Source: Paenalcaligenes niemegkensis
Lineage (GTDB): Bacteria > Pseudomonadota > Gammaproteobacteria > Burkholderiales > Burkholderiaceae_B
DNA length: 64,000 bases
Assembly (NCBI RefSeq): GCF_022230885.1
Contig: NZ_JAKGCT010000004.1
Span: 2,232,001-2,296,000 of the forward strand
Direction: 5' to 3'
A program made the translations under genes and the position numbers. Shown one piece after another: positions 34,205-46,355 of the stretch (its first letter is position 1; each line of letters begins with the position of its first letter). Under the pieces are notes generated by a model, which was given only the letters and a program-made list of their open reading frames with translations, did no database searches and was not told where the DNA came from.

Positions 34205-35881
34205 TTAACCTATGGCTTTAGCCGCTGCAGCCCGATTGATTTTGCTTGTAATGTACTGTTGTTGCGCAATGGATAGCGCGTTATTGACACACCAGTACAG
34301 TACCAGCCCGGCCGGGAAGAAGAACATCATGCCACCGAAGACCAAAGGCATCAGCATCATAATGCGTGCTTGCATTGGATCGGGCGGGGTCGGGTTCAGC
34401 TTGATTTGCAAGAACATGGTGAGCATCATCACGGCAGGCAAAATAAACCATGGGTCGCGGGCGGCCAAGTCTTGTACCCAGAGAATCCAGGGGGCGCCAC
34501 GCATTTCAACGCTGCCCAGCAGAACCCAGTACAACGCGATAAAGACCGGAATCTGCACCAGCATAGGTAAACAGCCACCCAATGGGTTGATTTTTTCGTT
34601 GCGGTACATTTCCATCATGGCTGCATTCAGCTTGGCTTTATCGTCGCCAAACTTTTCACGTAACGCCTGCATGCGGGGTGTGACTTGCTTCATTTTGGCC
34701 ATGGAGCGATAGCTAGCGGCCGAGAGCGGGAAAAACACTAATTTAATTAACAGCGTTACTACCACAATGGACCAGCCCCAGTTACCCAGAATGCTGTGTA
34801 GCCATGACAGGATCTTGTACAGTGGCTTGGACAAGATAGTGAGCCAGCCGTAGTCTACGACCAGATCCAGGCCCTTGGCCACTTCGCTCATGGCCTTTTG
34901 ATCTTGTGGGCCCACCCATAGGTTGGCTTCAACGGCTTTGTGCTCACCCGCACCAATTGTTCCTACTGCCTCGATGCTTCGTACCGAATACAGGTTGTCG
35001 CTGACACGCAAGATTTCGTTGCTGCGATTAAGACCTTGTGCAGGTACCCATGCAGTAGCAAAATAATGCTGCACCATGCCGATCCAGCCATTGTCTGCCT
35101 GTCGGGTATACGACGCCTTGTTTTTCTCAACGTCTGAGAACGAGACTTTTTGAAACTTGTCTGCTTCCGAATATACGACCGGACCTGTGAAGGTACGGTA
35201 CAAACGTGAGGAATCAGAAGGGTTATTGCCGTCGCGTGTAAGTTGCAGGTAGATAGAAGGATTGATAGCGGCATCACCCAGGTTATGGATGTCGTGGCTA
35301 ACGTGGATGTCGTAGCTGCCTCTGGTAAGGGTATATGTTTTGATCACCCGAACGTCGTCAGCTGTGGCCTCAAACACCACCTGCAATGTGTCTCCGCTTA
35401 AGCTGTGCTCGGAGGAAACCAGCGCAAACGGCGTGAGGTGGGTAGGGTAGCTTTGCCCCGCCGATGCGCCTACTACGCCACTTTGTGCCACATAAACCGA
35501 GTTGGCTGAGTGTTCAAGCAGCACCATGGCCTGGGTCTTGTCTTCGGGAGCCGCGTACTTCAGCAATTCGGCTTTGACCAACTGTGCACCAACGGTGTCA
35601 AAGCTTAGGCGGTAGACATCGGTATCGATATTGATGATTTCCGAATCGGCAGAGGCAGGCGTGCTGGCAGATAGCTCGGAGGGCGAGCTAGGTGAAGCAA
35701 CTGCATTTGGAATACTGCTATCGGCAGTATTTGTCTCGCCGTCCGAAGGGGCCGGTGCTGTTTGAGTGGCCGGAGTAGAGGCAAACATAGAAGGCTTGCC
35801 GTTGTACTCTTGCCAGTTATTCCATAACAGCAGGAGCGAGAAGGAAAAAATCATCCAGAGGATGGTGCGTCGAATGTCCAT
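34205..35881 (-). CDS. yidC: Membrane protein insertase YidC
   Basis: Inserts and folds inner-membrane proteins with or without SecYEG. It is intact at 558 residues. It has an N-terminal membrane anchor (ILWMIFSFSLLLLW), a long periplasmic domain with a Ser/Thr/Pro-rich linker at about residues 35-75, then the conserved five-helix core with WGWSIVVVTLLIKLVFFPLS, MYRNEKINPLGGCLPMLVQIPVF and the last segments to about residue 545. Confidence 0.97.
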   Translation of the reverse strand: MDIRRTILWMIFSFSLLLLWNNWQEYNGKPSMFASTPATQTAPAPSDGETNTADSSIPNAVASPSSPSELSASTPASADSEIINIDTDVYRLSFDTVGAQLVKAELLKYAAPEDKTQAMVLLEHSANSVYVAQSGVVGASAGQSYPTHLTPFALVSSEHSLSGDTLQVVFEATADDVRVIKTYTLTRGSYDIHVSHDIHNLGDAAINPSIYLQLTRDGNNPSDSSRLYRTFTGPVVYSEADKFQKVSFSDVEKNKASYTRQADNGWIGMVQHYFATAWVPAQGLNRSNEILRVSDNLYSVRSIEAVGTIGAGEHKAVEANLWVGPQDQKAMSEVAKGLDLVVDYGWLTILSKPLYKILSWLHSILGNWGWSIVVVTLLIKLVFFPLSAASYRSMAKMKQVTPRMQALREKFGDDKAKLNAAMMEMYRNEKINPLGGCLPMLVQIPVFIALYWVLLGSVEMRGAPWILWVQDLAARDPWFILPAVMMLTMFLQIKLNPTPPDPMQARIMMLMPLVFGGMMFFFPAGLVLYWCVNNALSIAQQQYITSKINRAAAAKAIG

Positions 35882-36013
35882 AGCGCCTGTTTCACAAATA
35901 TGAAGCTGAGCAAAAGCTTAGCAGTTTAACGCAGCTGGCCGGTTAACTGGCGATTTGCGTGTAAACACCGAGCATGTCAGTATAAATAATGCTTGATTGG
36001 TGTTCGGGTTTAT

Positions 36014-36313
36014 CTAGTTCGTGCCGTTTTGGTTACGGTCATGATGCGTCGCACCACAGTCGGAACCGTCACGCTGTTGTGTTTCCAGCGAGGTTTTCCT
36101 GGCTGGAACCGGATCATAACCGCTACTGCCCCACGGGTGGCAACGGCTTATTCTTTTAATACCTAACCACAAGCCTTTGAGCGCTCCGTGCGTGTCTATG
36201 GCTTCAATGGCGTAGGCTGAGCAAGTTGGCGTATAACGACAACTGCGTCCTAGCCACGGGCTGATCACATACTGATAAAATCGTATTGGAGCTATCAGCA
36301 GCGATTTAATCAT
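36014..36313 (-). CDS. yidD: Membrane protein insertion efficiency factor YidD
   Basis: Small membrane-associated protein aiding YidC. The open frame extends 42 codons upstream into rnpA, but the ATG at 36313 ([22 protein letters not shown]) is the family start and overlaps the rnpA stop by four bases. It has about 99 residues, with the cysteine-containing core [15 protein letters not shown] and [17 protein letters not shown]. Confidence 0.95.
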   Translation of the reverse strand: MIKSLLIAPIRFYQYVISPWLGRSCRYTPTCSAYAIEAIDTHGALKGLWLGIKRISRCHPWGSSGYDPVPARKTSLETQQRDGSDCGATHHDRNQNGTN

Positions 36314-36678
36314 TGCTGTACTCGTTGCAGATGTTCCAGCGCTTCGGTGCGAACCAGCTTTCTCAGCTGCGTCAACGATATTGCCGGAACCTTGCTGTGC
36401 AATCTGAAAACGTAGTCGCGTACAGGAAGCTCCTGGCAATGCAGGCGAAACGTCTCCCGCAAAATGCGTTTTATTTGATTTCGGGTGACAGCGCGCTGAG
36501 CGAGACGTTTCGGAATAATTAATCCTAGACGAGCTTGTGCAAGACGCGGAGCATCGGGCGCCAAACGTGGAGTATTTACAACGAACAAAACCCCTCTGGA
36601 AATACGCCGGCCTTTTAAGGCCTGCACATATTCGGAGGGGCGTTGCAGTCGTGATGTGGCTGGGAAGGTAGTACGCAT
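36310..36678 (-). CDS. rnpA: Ribonuclease P protein component
   Basis: Protein cofactor of RNase P for tRNA 5' maturation. It has 122 residues with the RNR motif as [16 protein letters not shown] and the preceding [15 protein letters not shown]. It lies between rpmH and yidD and overlaps the latter as ATGA. Confidence 0.95.
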   Translation of the reverse strand: MRTTFPATSRLQRPSEYVQALKGRRISRGVLFVVNTPRLAPDAPRLAQARLGLIIPKRLAQRAVTRNQIKRILRETFRLHCQELPVRDYVFRLHSKVPAISLTQLRKLVRTEALEHLQRVQQ

Positions 36679-36724
36679 AATTAGATACTGCGACTAACAG
36701 GAAGTGCCAGCCAGCACCCGATAA

Positions 36725-36859
36725 TTAAACAGCTAAACGCTTGCGGCCTTTGGAGCGGCGAGCGTTAAGAATGGCACGGCCACTACGGGTTTTCATGCGG
36801 AGACGAAAACCGTGTGTGCGTTTACGACGAGTTACGGAAGGTTGATAAGTGCGCTTCAT
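36725..36859 (-). CDS. rpmH: 50S ribosomal protein L34
   Basis: 44 residues starting [18 protein letters not shown] and ending [11 protein letters not shown], the full family sequence. The open frame runs 45 codons further upstream, but that part lies in the dnaA-rpmH promoter region. It is the first gene of the leftward block, divergent from dnaA. A DnaA box begins three bases upstream of the start codon. Confidence 0.97.
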   Translation of the reverse strand: MKRTYQPSVTRRKRTHGFRLRMKTRSGRAILNARRSKGRKRLAV

Positions 36860-37088
36860 GGTTATCCACAAATATAAAAAGTGCCGCCAGAAGACGCTTC
36901 TTAAAGTCCACCCCTGACAACGTATGGGCCAGGTTCTGGCAACAAAAATTCTTGAAAAGCCCACCATTTCAGCAAAGTTTTTGAGTTTAGTCAATTGTTT
37001 AGGTACCCTATCCTCATTTTTATCTTCATTGCCTGTGGATAACTTAGGCCGTCACGGGGTAGAATCGAGGTTTACTGAAGTGAAGAAA
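36860..37088. promoter_or_regulatory. rpmH-dnaA divergent regulatory region with two DnaA boxes
   Basis: TTATCCACA at 36862-36870 and TGTGGATAA at 37034-37042 are perfect DnaA boxes in a 229-base spacer between divergent rpmH and dnaA. No DnaA-trio array accompanies them, so dnaA autoregulation is more likely than unwinding, although this interval is oriC in some relatives. Confidence 0.7.
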
Positions 37089-38511
37089 ATGAAAGAATTT
37101 TGGCAGTCCTGCGTGCAAACGCTTGAGCAGGAGCTCCCCCTCAGCAGATTAGTGCCTGGATTCGCCCGCTCGTTCCGTTGGAATACGACGAGGGGCAGGC
37201 TTTGTTGCGTCTGTCTGCGCCCAACCGTTTCAAATTAGATTGGGTACGCAAAAATTTTGCGCATCGTATACAAGACCTGGCCAGCGAGTGGTTTGGTCGA
37301 CCTGTGGAAATCGCATTCGAACTGGCTGCAACGGGGCCCTCGCCGCAACCGGGTATTACGGTTCGAGCTCCTGCACGCCAGGCAGCCAGCGTGTCGTCGA
37401 CATCGGCTCACGAATCGTCTGCCCAGCCACAAGGGGGGCAGCCCCGGTCAACTCTGTGGCCACGGCCACAGCTGAGGCGCTGCATGACCGCTCGCGTTTG
37501 AACTCAGAACTTACCTTTGATAACTTTGTAACGGGTAAGGCCAACCAGCTGGCGCGTGCGGCTGCATTGCAAGTCGCCGAGAACCCCGGTATTTCGTACA
37601 ACCCTCTGTTCTTATATGGTGGCGTTGGTTTGGGGAAAACGCATTTAATCCATGCAATTGGCAATGCCCTTTTGGCTAACGGTAATGGGGTGCGGGTGCG
37701 CTATGTGCATGCCGACCAGTATGTTTCTGATGTTGTGAAAGCCTATCAGCGCAAGGCCTTTGACGAGTTCAAACGTTATTACCACTCGCTGGACCTGCTG
37801 CTGATTGATGATATTCAGTTTTTTGCCGGTAAGAATCGAACGCAAGAAGAGTTTTTCTACGCCTTCGAAGCCATGGTGGCTCAGCGTAAGCAAATTATTA
37901 TTACATCCGACACCTACCCCAAAGAGTTGGCCAACATCGACAGTCGCCTGATATCACGCTTTGATTCTGGCCTGACCGTTGCTATTGAGCCACCTGAACT
38001 GGAAATGCGAGTGGCGATCTTGCTGCGCAAAGCTCAGACCGAAGGCATCGTGATGCCCGAAGAAGTTGCGTTTTTTATTGCTAAGCATCTGCGCAGCAAT
38101 GTACGTGAGCTCGAAGGCGCTTTACGTAAAGTATCTGCCTATGCACGCTTTCATGGCCGCGATGTGCTTACCGTCGAGGTATGTAAAGATGCCCTGAAAG
38201 ATTTGCTCTCGGTTTCCAACGGCCAGATTACGGTGGAAAACATTCAAAAAACGGTGGCTGACTTTTATAAAATCAAAGTTGCTGACATGTATTCAAAGCG
38301 ACGCCCTGCGAACATCGCCCTGCCCCGACAGATTGCAATGTATTTAGCCAAAGAGCTGACTCAAAAAAGCTTGCCTGAAATTGGTGACTTATTTGGTGGC
38401 CGCGACCACACTACTGTGCTGCACGCTGTGCGCAAAATAACGGAAGCTCGTAGCAAGCAAACAGAGCTCAACCACTCGTTACACGTACTTGAACAAACCC
38501 TGAAAGGATGA
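37089..38511 (+). CDS. dnaA: Chromosomal replication initiator DnaA (two frame breaks)
   Basis: AAA+ initiator that binds DnaA boxes and melts the origin. It starts [17 protein letters not shown] at 37089. The frame is lost at the C run 37136-37140 (restoring [12 protein letters not shown]) and the G run 37433-37438 in the linker domain II. The repaired length is 474 residues. It has the Walker [11 protein letters not shown], Walker [10 protein letters not shown], and the domain IV signature [15 protein letters not shown] that reads the box. The stop overlaps the open frame of dnaN. Confidence 0.97.
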
Positions 38512-38513
38512 CC

Positions 38514-39623
38514 ATGCAAATCGTACAAGCCACTCGTGACGCATTGCTCAAGCCGCTATCGACAGTTGTAGGGATAGTCGAGCGTCGGCATACTCTGCCA
38601 ATTCTGGCAAATATTTTGCTTCGCAAAGAAGGTCGGAAAGTATCGTTTATTGCGACCGACCTAGAGGTACAAATTACGACCCATGCCGAATTCGGGGTTG
38701 GCGACGAGAATGTATCCACTACAGTGGCAGCGCGTAAGTTGCTGGATATTTTGCGGGCCTTGCCGGATGTCGGCGATGTCACCCTGACATTGCTCGACGG
38801 AAAACTGATTGTTCAGTCAGGGCGTAGCCGCTTTGCCCTGCAAACTCTTGATGCGAGCGAGTTCCCTACTCTTGCGCAGCCCGAAAGCTGGGATGTGTCG
38901 TTTGGGCTGCCTCAGAAAACGCTTAAGCACTTGTTTAACACTGTGCATTTCGCGATGGCACAGCAAGACATCCGCTATTACTTAAACGGTATGCTTTTTG
39001 TTTTTGAGCCAGGCTGGGTACGGACGGTTTCAACAGACGGACACCGTTTAGCGCATAATGGTACACAGATTGATGGCATTGAATCGCGTCATGATGTCAT
39101 TGTTCCTCGTAAAACAGTGCTTGAAATGCAGCGTTTGCTAGGCGATGTAGATGACGGCGTACAGGTCGATGTGGCGACAGGCCAGGTTCGCTTCCGTTTC
39201 GAACACGTCGAGCTGATCTCCAAATTGGTAGAAGGTAAGTTCCCCGACTTCACCCGGGTCATTCCTTCAACCTATACGCGTCACTTTATGATTAATCGTG
39301 AAGCTTTGCAGGGCAGCCTGCAGCGCGCGGCCATCCTGACCACCGACAAACTGCGTGGTGTACGTGTGCAGCTTAGCGATCATCAACTGCGTATTTCTGC
39401 TTCGAACGCCGAGCAAGAAGAGGCAAACGAAGAAATTGAAATCGATTACGAGTTTGAAGCCCTCGATGTAGGCTTCAACGTCAGTTATTTGCTCGATGTC
39501 CTGGCTAATATCAAAACAGAGCAAGTCCGTTGGTCGGTACAGCCCGACTCTAACGCATCGGTGCTAATCACGTTGCCCGATGAAGATGCATTTAAATATG
39601 TGGTAATGCCAATGCGAATCTAA
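38514..39623 (+). CDS. dnaN: DNA polymerase III beta sliding clamp
   Basis: Ring-shaped processivity clamp. The start is placed at the second ATG (MQIVQATRDALLKPL), which fits the beta-type N terminus. An ATG two codons earlier overlaps the dnaA stop as ATGA and is the alternative. It has 369 residues, three repeated clamp domains, ending DEDAFKYVVMPMRI, the normal C terminus. Confidence 0.97.
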   Translation: MQIVQATRDALLKPLSTVVGIVERRHTLPILANILLRKEGRKVSFIATDLEVQITTHAEFGVGDENVSTTVAARKLLDILRALPDVGDVTLTLLDGKLIVQSGRSRFALQTLDASEFPTLAQPESWDVSFGLPQKTLKHLFNTVHFAMAQQDIRYYLNGMLFVFEPGWVRTVSTDGHRLAHNGTQIDGIESRHDVIVPRKTVLEMQRLLGDVDDGVQVDVATGQVRFRFEHVELISKLVEGKFPDFTRVIPSTYTRHFMINREALQGSLQRAAILTTDKLRGVRVQLSDHQLRISASNAEQEEANEEIEIDYEFEALDVGFNVSYLLDVLANIKTEQVRWSVQPDSNASVLITLPDEDAFKYVVMPMRI

Positions 39624-39632
39624 GCAAAATAG

Positions 39633-42158
<2,526 letters not shown>

Positions 42159-42255
42159 TGCTGCTTGTAGGTAAAGACATAACTCTTTCGTGCATGAGCG
42201 ATAGTGGTCAAAGAGCTAGCAGCTCGCTAGCCAAGGATCCTCACTAGCATGGCGG

Positions 42256-43183
42256 TCATGGTGAGGCCAGCACCGTTTCGGCCAGCGCTTTGCCGATAGT
42301 GGCGATTGCCGCATTGCGCTGCTCCATCGATGCCTCGGTCTGTGTGATGTAAATTGCGGCAATGAGCGGGGCTCGTTCCGGGGGCCAGATGATTGCAACG
42401 ATTCCTCGTGAACCATAGCCCCCGCGCCTGTCCTGTCGCCGATGCGCCAGTCGTCAGGAAGACCGGCTCGCAACAGCGGCCCGCCAACCTCGTTATTTAT
42501 CAGCCATTTTATCAATGTCTCTCGTGCAGAAGGTGATAACGCATCGCCTAAGAGTAGTTCCTGCGATGAACTCGCCATTGCCGCTGGCGTCGTGGTGTCC
42601 CGTAGATCGCCGGGAGTGGCTTCGTTGAGTTCAGTCTCCCAGCGATCCAGTCGCGTTGTCTTATCATCAATGGTACGCAAGAATGCCGTGACCGCGCCGG
42701 GCCCACCAAGCGCCTCCAGCACTTTGTTGGCAGCGGTGTTGTCGCTGGTCCGCAGAGTAGCCGCGCAAAGGGCATCAAGGCTTATTTTTGGCCCACCCAC
42801 TTTTCGGTGACTGGGGAATAGGGGACAAGATCTGATTGGGCGACCGATACTAGCCGATTTCTATCATAGCCGGCACCACTCTGTGCAAGAAGCGCCCCAC
42901 ATGCCAGAATCTTGAATGTGCTGACCATGGGAAATCGTTCGTCGGCGTTGTGGAGCCAGCGGACACCGCTGCCTGTATCGTAGATGGCCAGACCAACACG
43001 CGCATCCAGCTCCACTTCAGCCTGGCGAGCCGCATCCACGATCAGGTTTTCTGCGGCCTCGGCCAATGGTAGTGGGGTAGCACAGAGAACAAAAAACAGC
43101 ACCGTGAGCTTTTGCCCCACCTTGACTTGTATCGAGCGCGAGGTAGTGCTGCGTGGTTTGCGAGCCCAGAGCCATGTTGTCAT
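42256..43183 (-). CDS. Class A beta-lactamase, RTG/CARB-like (two frame breaks)
   Basis: Secreted serine beta-lactamase of about 309 residues, with a signal peptide around [16 protein letters not shown]. It has the active-site STFK in [10 protein letters not shown], the SDN loop in [11 protein letters not shown], the omega-loop glutamate in [11 protein letters not shown], and RTG in place of the usual KTG (DRTGAGG). The RTG triad, [11 protein letters not shown] and SPVTEKWVG point to the carbenicillin-hydrolysing CARB/PSE/RTG branch. The frame is lost at the T run 42785-42789 and the C run 42419-42423, each one base short, and the repaired C terminus ends at a TGA at 42256. It is convergent with gyrB. 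I saw no insertion sequence, integron or regulator immediately beside it. Confidence 0.92.
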
Positions 43184-43268
43184 TAGATACTCCTTGTACG
43201 TTTCGACGGAAGCAGAGCAACCACTGCAGGCAGTATAAGGGGCAGACTATGCGCCACTTCCGCCCTCT

Positions 43269-43679
43269 TTAGCTGATCAGTATCTCGTTAAACTCCACTA
43301 CATTCAGATCGGGATCCCGGATGAAGCAGACATTACGACGGCCATGACCCATCGTGACCGGCCCCTCGCTGATCGTGATATTTTCGTGTGCCAGCCAGGC
43401 CACCAGTTCGTCCATGCTGTCAACGATAAAGGCGGCGTGCGTATAGCCGGGCCATTTGATTGGCGCGTCAAGGAGCACATTGCCTTCCCGGGCAGGCTGG
43501 CCGTTGTAGATCAGATGGATTCGCAGACCCGCGGGATGGACGAGACCACAAGCCCTGGCTTCTGGCACGAACTCCTCCGGGTCGCGGGTAAAACCCAACT
43601 TAGCATAAAAAGCTTCCGCTATCGTCAGATCGGTGACGCGGATACCGATATGGTCGAGGCACAGAGTGTCAAATCGCAT
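43269..43679 (-). CDS. VOC/glyoxalase-fold family protein
   Basis: 136 residues forming one vicinal-oxygen-chelate unit pair. The N-terminal LDHIGIRVTDLTIAEAFYAKLGF carries the first metal histidine, and the C-terminal GRRNVCFIRDPDLNVVEFNEI carries the terminal glutamate. Such proteins include lyases, dioxygenases and fosfomycin-type thiol transferases, and the substrate cannot be assigned. It lies 42 bases after the GST gene on the same strand, so the pair is likely one transcript. Confidence 0.85.
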   Translation of the reverse strand: MRFDTLCLDHIGIRVTDLTIAEAFYAKLGFTRDPEEFVPEARACGLVHPAGLRIHLIYNGQPAREGNVLLDAPIKWPGYTHAAFIVDSMDELVAWLAHENITISEGPVTMGHGRRNVCFIRDPDLNVVEFNEILIS

Positions 43680-43721
43680 GCTCGTTCTCCTGATTGAATG
43701 AGGTTGAGAGAAAAGGCCGAT

Positions 43722-44336
43722 TCAGGCTTCTAGTCCGGCCCGGGTTCGCTGAAATGGGAGGAAGCCTGGCAGGCCTTCGATCTGGCGCAGCCAGCCTCGG
43801 ATTCTCGGGTAGCCGTAAAGACTCACGTTTCCCTCAGGAGCCCGTTCGACATAGCTGTAAAGCGCAATGTCGGCGATGCTGGGCTCGTTTGTCCCAGCGA
43901 TCCAGCGCTGATCTTCCAATGTTTGCTCCATGGCGGCGAGCGTTGCGTGCGCGCGCTCAATCACCTCGTCAGCATCGAAAGGGGCATCAAATACGGTGAT
44001 GAGTCGAGCAGCACAAACACCATAAGCGATCTTGCCGGCTGCGACCGACAGCCATCGCTGTATTTTCGCTTCGACGACCGGATCGTTTGGCAACCAGTGG
44101 GACGGGCCTATTTTTCTCGCTGCATAGACGAGGATGGCGAGCGAGTCTGCGATGATGATGCCGTCATCGTCGAGCACTGGAACCTCACCGAAAATATTCA
44201 GTGCGAGGAATTCTGGCTGCCGGTGGGCGCCAGCCGCTAGATCGATCTCAATCAGCTCATGAGGAAGGGCAGCGACCGAAAGAAAAAGAGCAGCGCGATG
44301 CGCGTGTCCTGACAGGCAGTAGTGGTAGAGTTTCAT
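43722..44336 (-). CDS. Glutathione S-transferase family protein
   Basis: 204 residues. The N-terminal thioredoxin-like domain starts [19 protein letters not shown], with the cis-proline region [20 protein letters not shown] binding glutathione. The helical C-terminal domain has the N-capping motif [13 protein letters not shown]. It is divergent from a LysR regulator, which may control it, and upstream of the VOC gene. Confidence 0.92.
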   Translation of the reverse strand: MKLYHYCLSGHAHRAALFLSVAALPHELIEIDLAAGAHRQPEFLALNIFGEVPVLDDDGIIIADSLAILVYAARKIGPSHWLPNDPVVEAKIQRWLSVAAGKIAYGVCAARLITVFDAPFDADEVIERAHATLAAMEQTLEDQRWIAGTNEPSIADIALYSYVERAPEGNVSLYGYPRIRGWLRQIEGLPGFLPFQRTRAGLEA

Positions 44337-44460
44337 GGTGTGTATCCTTTTTTGACCTATGAATTGATTATGCCTGCCATCTAATAATGAGATAATCCAT
44401 TAAATTCGCACTTCTTTAATGCGGGTTTGGACGATAATTCATGAAGGCGTTGGAGTAACG

Positions 44461-45350
44461 ATGGAGAAGTTGCGGACGCTAAGAGTTTTTATCAGCGTGG
44501 CTGAGCATGCGAGTTTTGCCGAAGCGGCGCGGCGGCTGAACATGTCGCCGACAACGGTATCGCGTGCGATTGCGGCGCTAGAGGCCGACGTGGGCGTACA
44601 GTTGTTAAGACGCACCACGCGTAGCGTGCGGTTAACCGACGAGGGCGCCCACTTTCTTGCACGATGCCAGGTAGCGGTTGCCGAGATTGACGGAGCATTC
44701 GACGCTGCCCGAAGTGGCCGATCAATACCGCGCGGCACATTGACGGTGACGGCCCCGGTCATGTTCGGCCGACTGCACATACTGCCTGTTGTCGTTGAGC
44801 TACTGCAGTTGTATCCCGATCTTCACGTCAGGCTGCTATTGTTGGACCGGCCCGTGCGTTTGGTCGAAGAAGGGGTCGACGTCGCTGTGCGCATCGCCAA
44901 TCTGCCGGATAGTTCCCTGCACATGCTGCGGGTAGGCGAGGTGCAGCGCGTGTTTAGTGCAAGTCCATCCTATTTGGCGGTACATGGCAGGCCTACGTCG
45001 CTGACTGATCTTCGTGATCACGATTTAATCTGGATCGAGGACGAAGACGGGCCCCATCGCGGATGGGGGTAGACGCCATCCGACGGTCTGGTCGCCCCGC
45101 ACGTTTGTCGGTCAACAACATGGACGCGGCTGTTTCTGCCGCAGTCGCCGGGCTGGGCGTAGTTCGGACGCTTTCTTATCAAGTTATCGATGATGTTGCC
45201 GCTGGACGTCTCGAGCGCCTCCTGCCCGACGATGCGACATCTGCTTTGCCCATTTCGCTGTTGTTCCAAAGCGGGCGAAAGGATCACCCCAACGTTCGTG
45301 CCTTTATTAAAGTCGTAAAACGCTATTTTCGAGGGGTGTCGCTGTCTTAA
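44461..45350 (+). CDS. LysR-family transcriptional regulator (one frame break)
   Basis: N-terminal winged helix MEKLRTLRVFISVAEHASFAEAARRLNMSP..VSRAI, then a LysR substrate domain. The frame is lost at the G run 45065-45069. One added base joins HRGWG to VDAIRRSGRPARLSVNNMDAAVSAAVAGLG and gives 296 residues. The ATG at 44461 is chosen over one 14 codons upstream because the helix-turn-helix then sits at the family position. It is divergent from the GST-VOC pair across 124 bases. Confidence 0.92.
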
Positions 45351-45549
45351 GCAGGAATGCGTCACAGTGCGCGAATTTGAAGCGCTTGCGGCGGCGCTGC
45401 TGACGAAGTAGCTCCTTACTCTCGCCTCGAAGATCTTCATCGCATGGCCGGTATTTTTCTGGCAGAGCGCGTGCCAGGCTCGGGGCGGGCGGGGGCTCGA
45501 ACTTCGGGCCTTCGCCAATTGCTGGATGTTGCCTGGAAAGTATTTACCT

Positions 45550-46167
45550 TTAGCCTGGGGACGACTTCTCGGAGTCGGTGGCGCTGTGCGTTGGCCATGT
45601 CGAGAGCGCTTGCTTGGCAACAGCCTCCAGCATCTCGCGGCTAAAACCAGCTTTAGCCTGCACCGCCATGCCATGCAGAACGGCCATCACGAATGCCGCA
45701 AGAACATCGGGTCTGGCGTTATCTGGCAAATCGCCTTCGTTTATTGCCCGCTCGAAACGTTCACGAAGCTGTGCTTCGCCAGCTGCGCGAGCCTCTATCA
45801 ACGCTTTCCTTACAGGTTCTGCATCATCCGATCCCGCCAGAACACCGTTGACCCCAAGGCAGCCGGTATGGTCGGGATACTGGGTGTGAAGTTCGGCTGA
45901 GCGGTAGAGGATGTGCATCGCCGCATCCCGTGCCGTCGGCAATTCAAGGGCCTGCGGAATGAAGTCCAGGTACCGTTCGTAATAACGCGCCAGCGCTTGG
46001 CGAAAGAGCGCCTCTTTGTTGCCGAATGCGGAATAAAGCGCGGGCCGCTCCACGCCGGCGGCCTCGGTGAGATCGGCGTAGGAGGCGCCTTCGTACCCCT
46101 TGCGCCAAAAGACGCATAACGTGGCGTCCAGCACCTTCTCCACGTCGAATTTGCGACGACGTCCCAT
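45550..46167 (-). CDS. TetR-family repressor
   Basis: 205 residues. The N-terminal helix-turn-helix reads GRRRKFDVEKVLDATLCVFWRKGYEGASYADLTEAAGVERPALYSAFGNKEALF, and the C-terminal ligand domain contains GCLGVNG, seen in the AcrR-like YxaF/TetR_C_33-type regulators. It is divergent from an SDR gene across 188 bases that hold an elaborate palindrome, its likely operator. The ligand is unknown. Confidence 0.92.
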   Translation of the reverse strand: MGRRRKFDVEKVLDATLCVFWRKGYEGASYADLTEAAGVERPALYSAFGNKEALFRQALARYYERYLDFIPQALELPTARDAAMHILYRSAELHTQYPDHTGCLGVNGVLAGSDDAEPVRKALIEARAAGEAQLRERFERAINEGDLPDNARPDVLAAFVMAVLHGMAVQAKAGFSREMLEAVAKQALSTWPTHSATDSEKSSPG

Positions 46168-46212
46168 CAGATCACCTCCATTTCATGAAAATAACGGTCA
46201 TTACAAAACTGC

Positions 46213-46254
46213 TTGACAGCATAGCATACCGATCGTTATCGTAACGATCGTTAC
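46213..46254 (+). promoter_or_regulatory. SDR promoter overlapped by a nested palindromic operator
   Basis: TTGACA at 46213-46218 is followed after 17 bases by TTATCG at 46236-46241, a plausible sigma-70 promoter. CGATCGTTA-TCG-TAACGATCG (46230-46250) is a perfect 9-3-9 inverted repeat, and GTAACGATCGTTAC (46241-46254) is a second perfect palindrome overlapping it. Binding by the divergent TetR protein would block the -10 region. Confidence 0.75.
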
Positions 46255-46355
46255 TTAATCTTTTACGGTGACTTCATGTTCCGAGATCATCGGAATTTTC
46301 TCGTCGCAGCGCAGTTCGGTTCAGTCGATCCACTCAACAACGAAAGGTCTCAATC

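Noticed and set aside
36314..36439. Long N-terminal form of YidD
   Set aside because: The extension lies inside rnpA in another frame. The family starts at [14 protein letters not shown].
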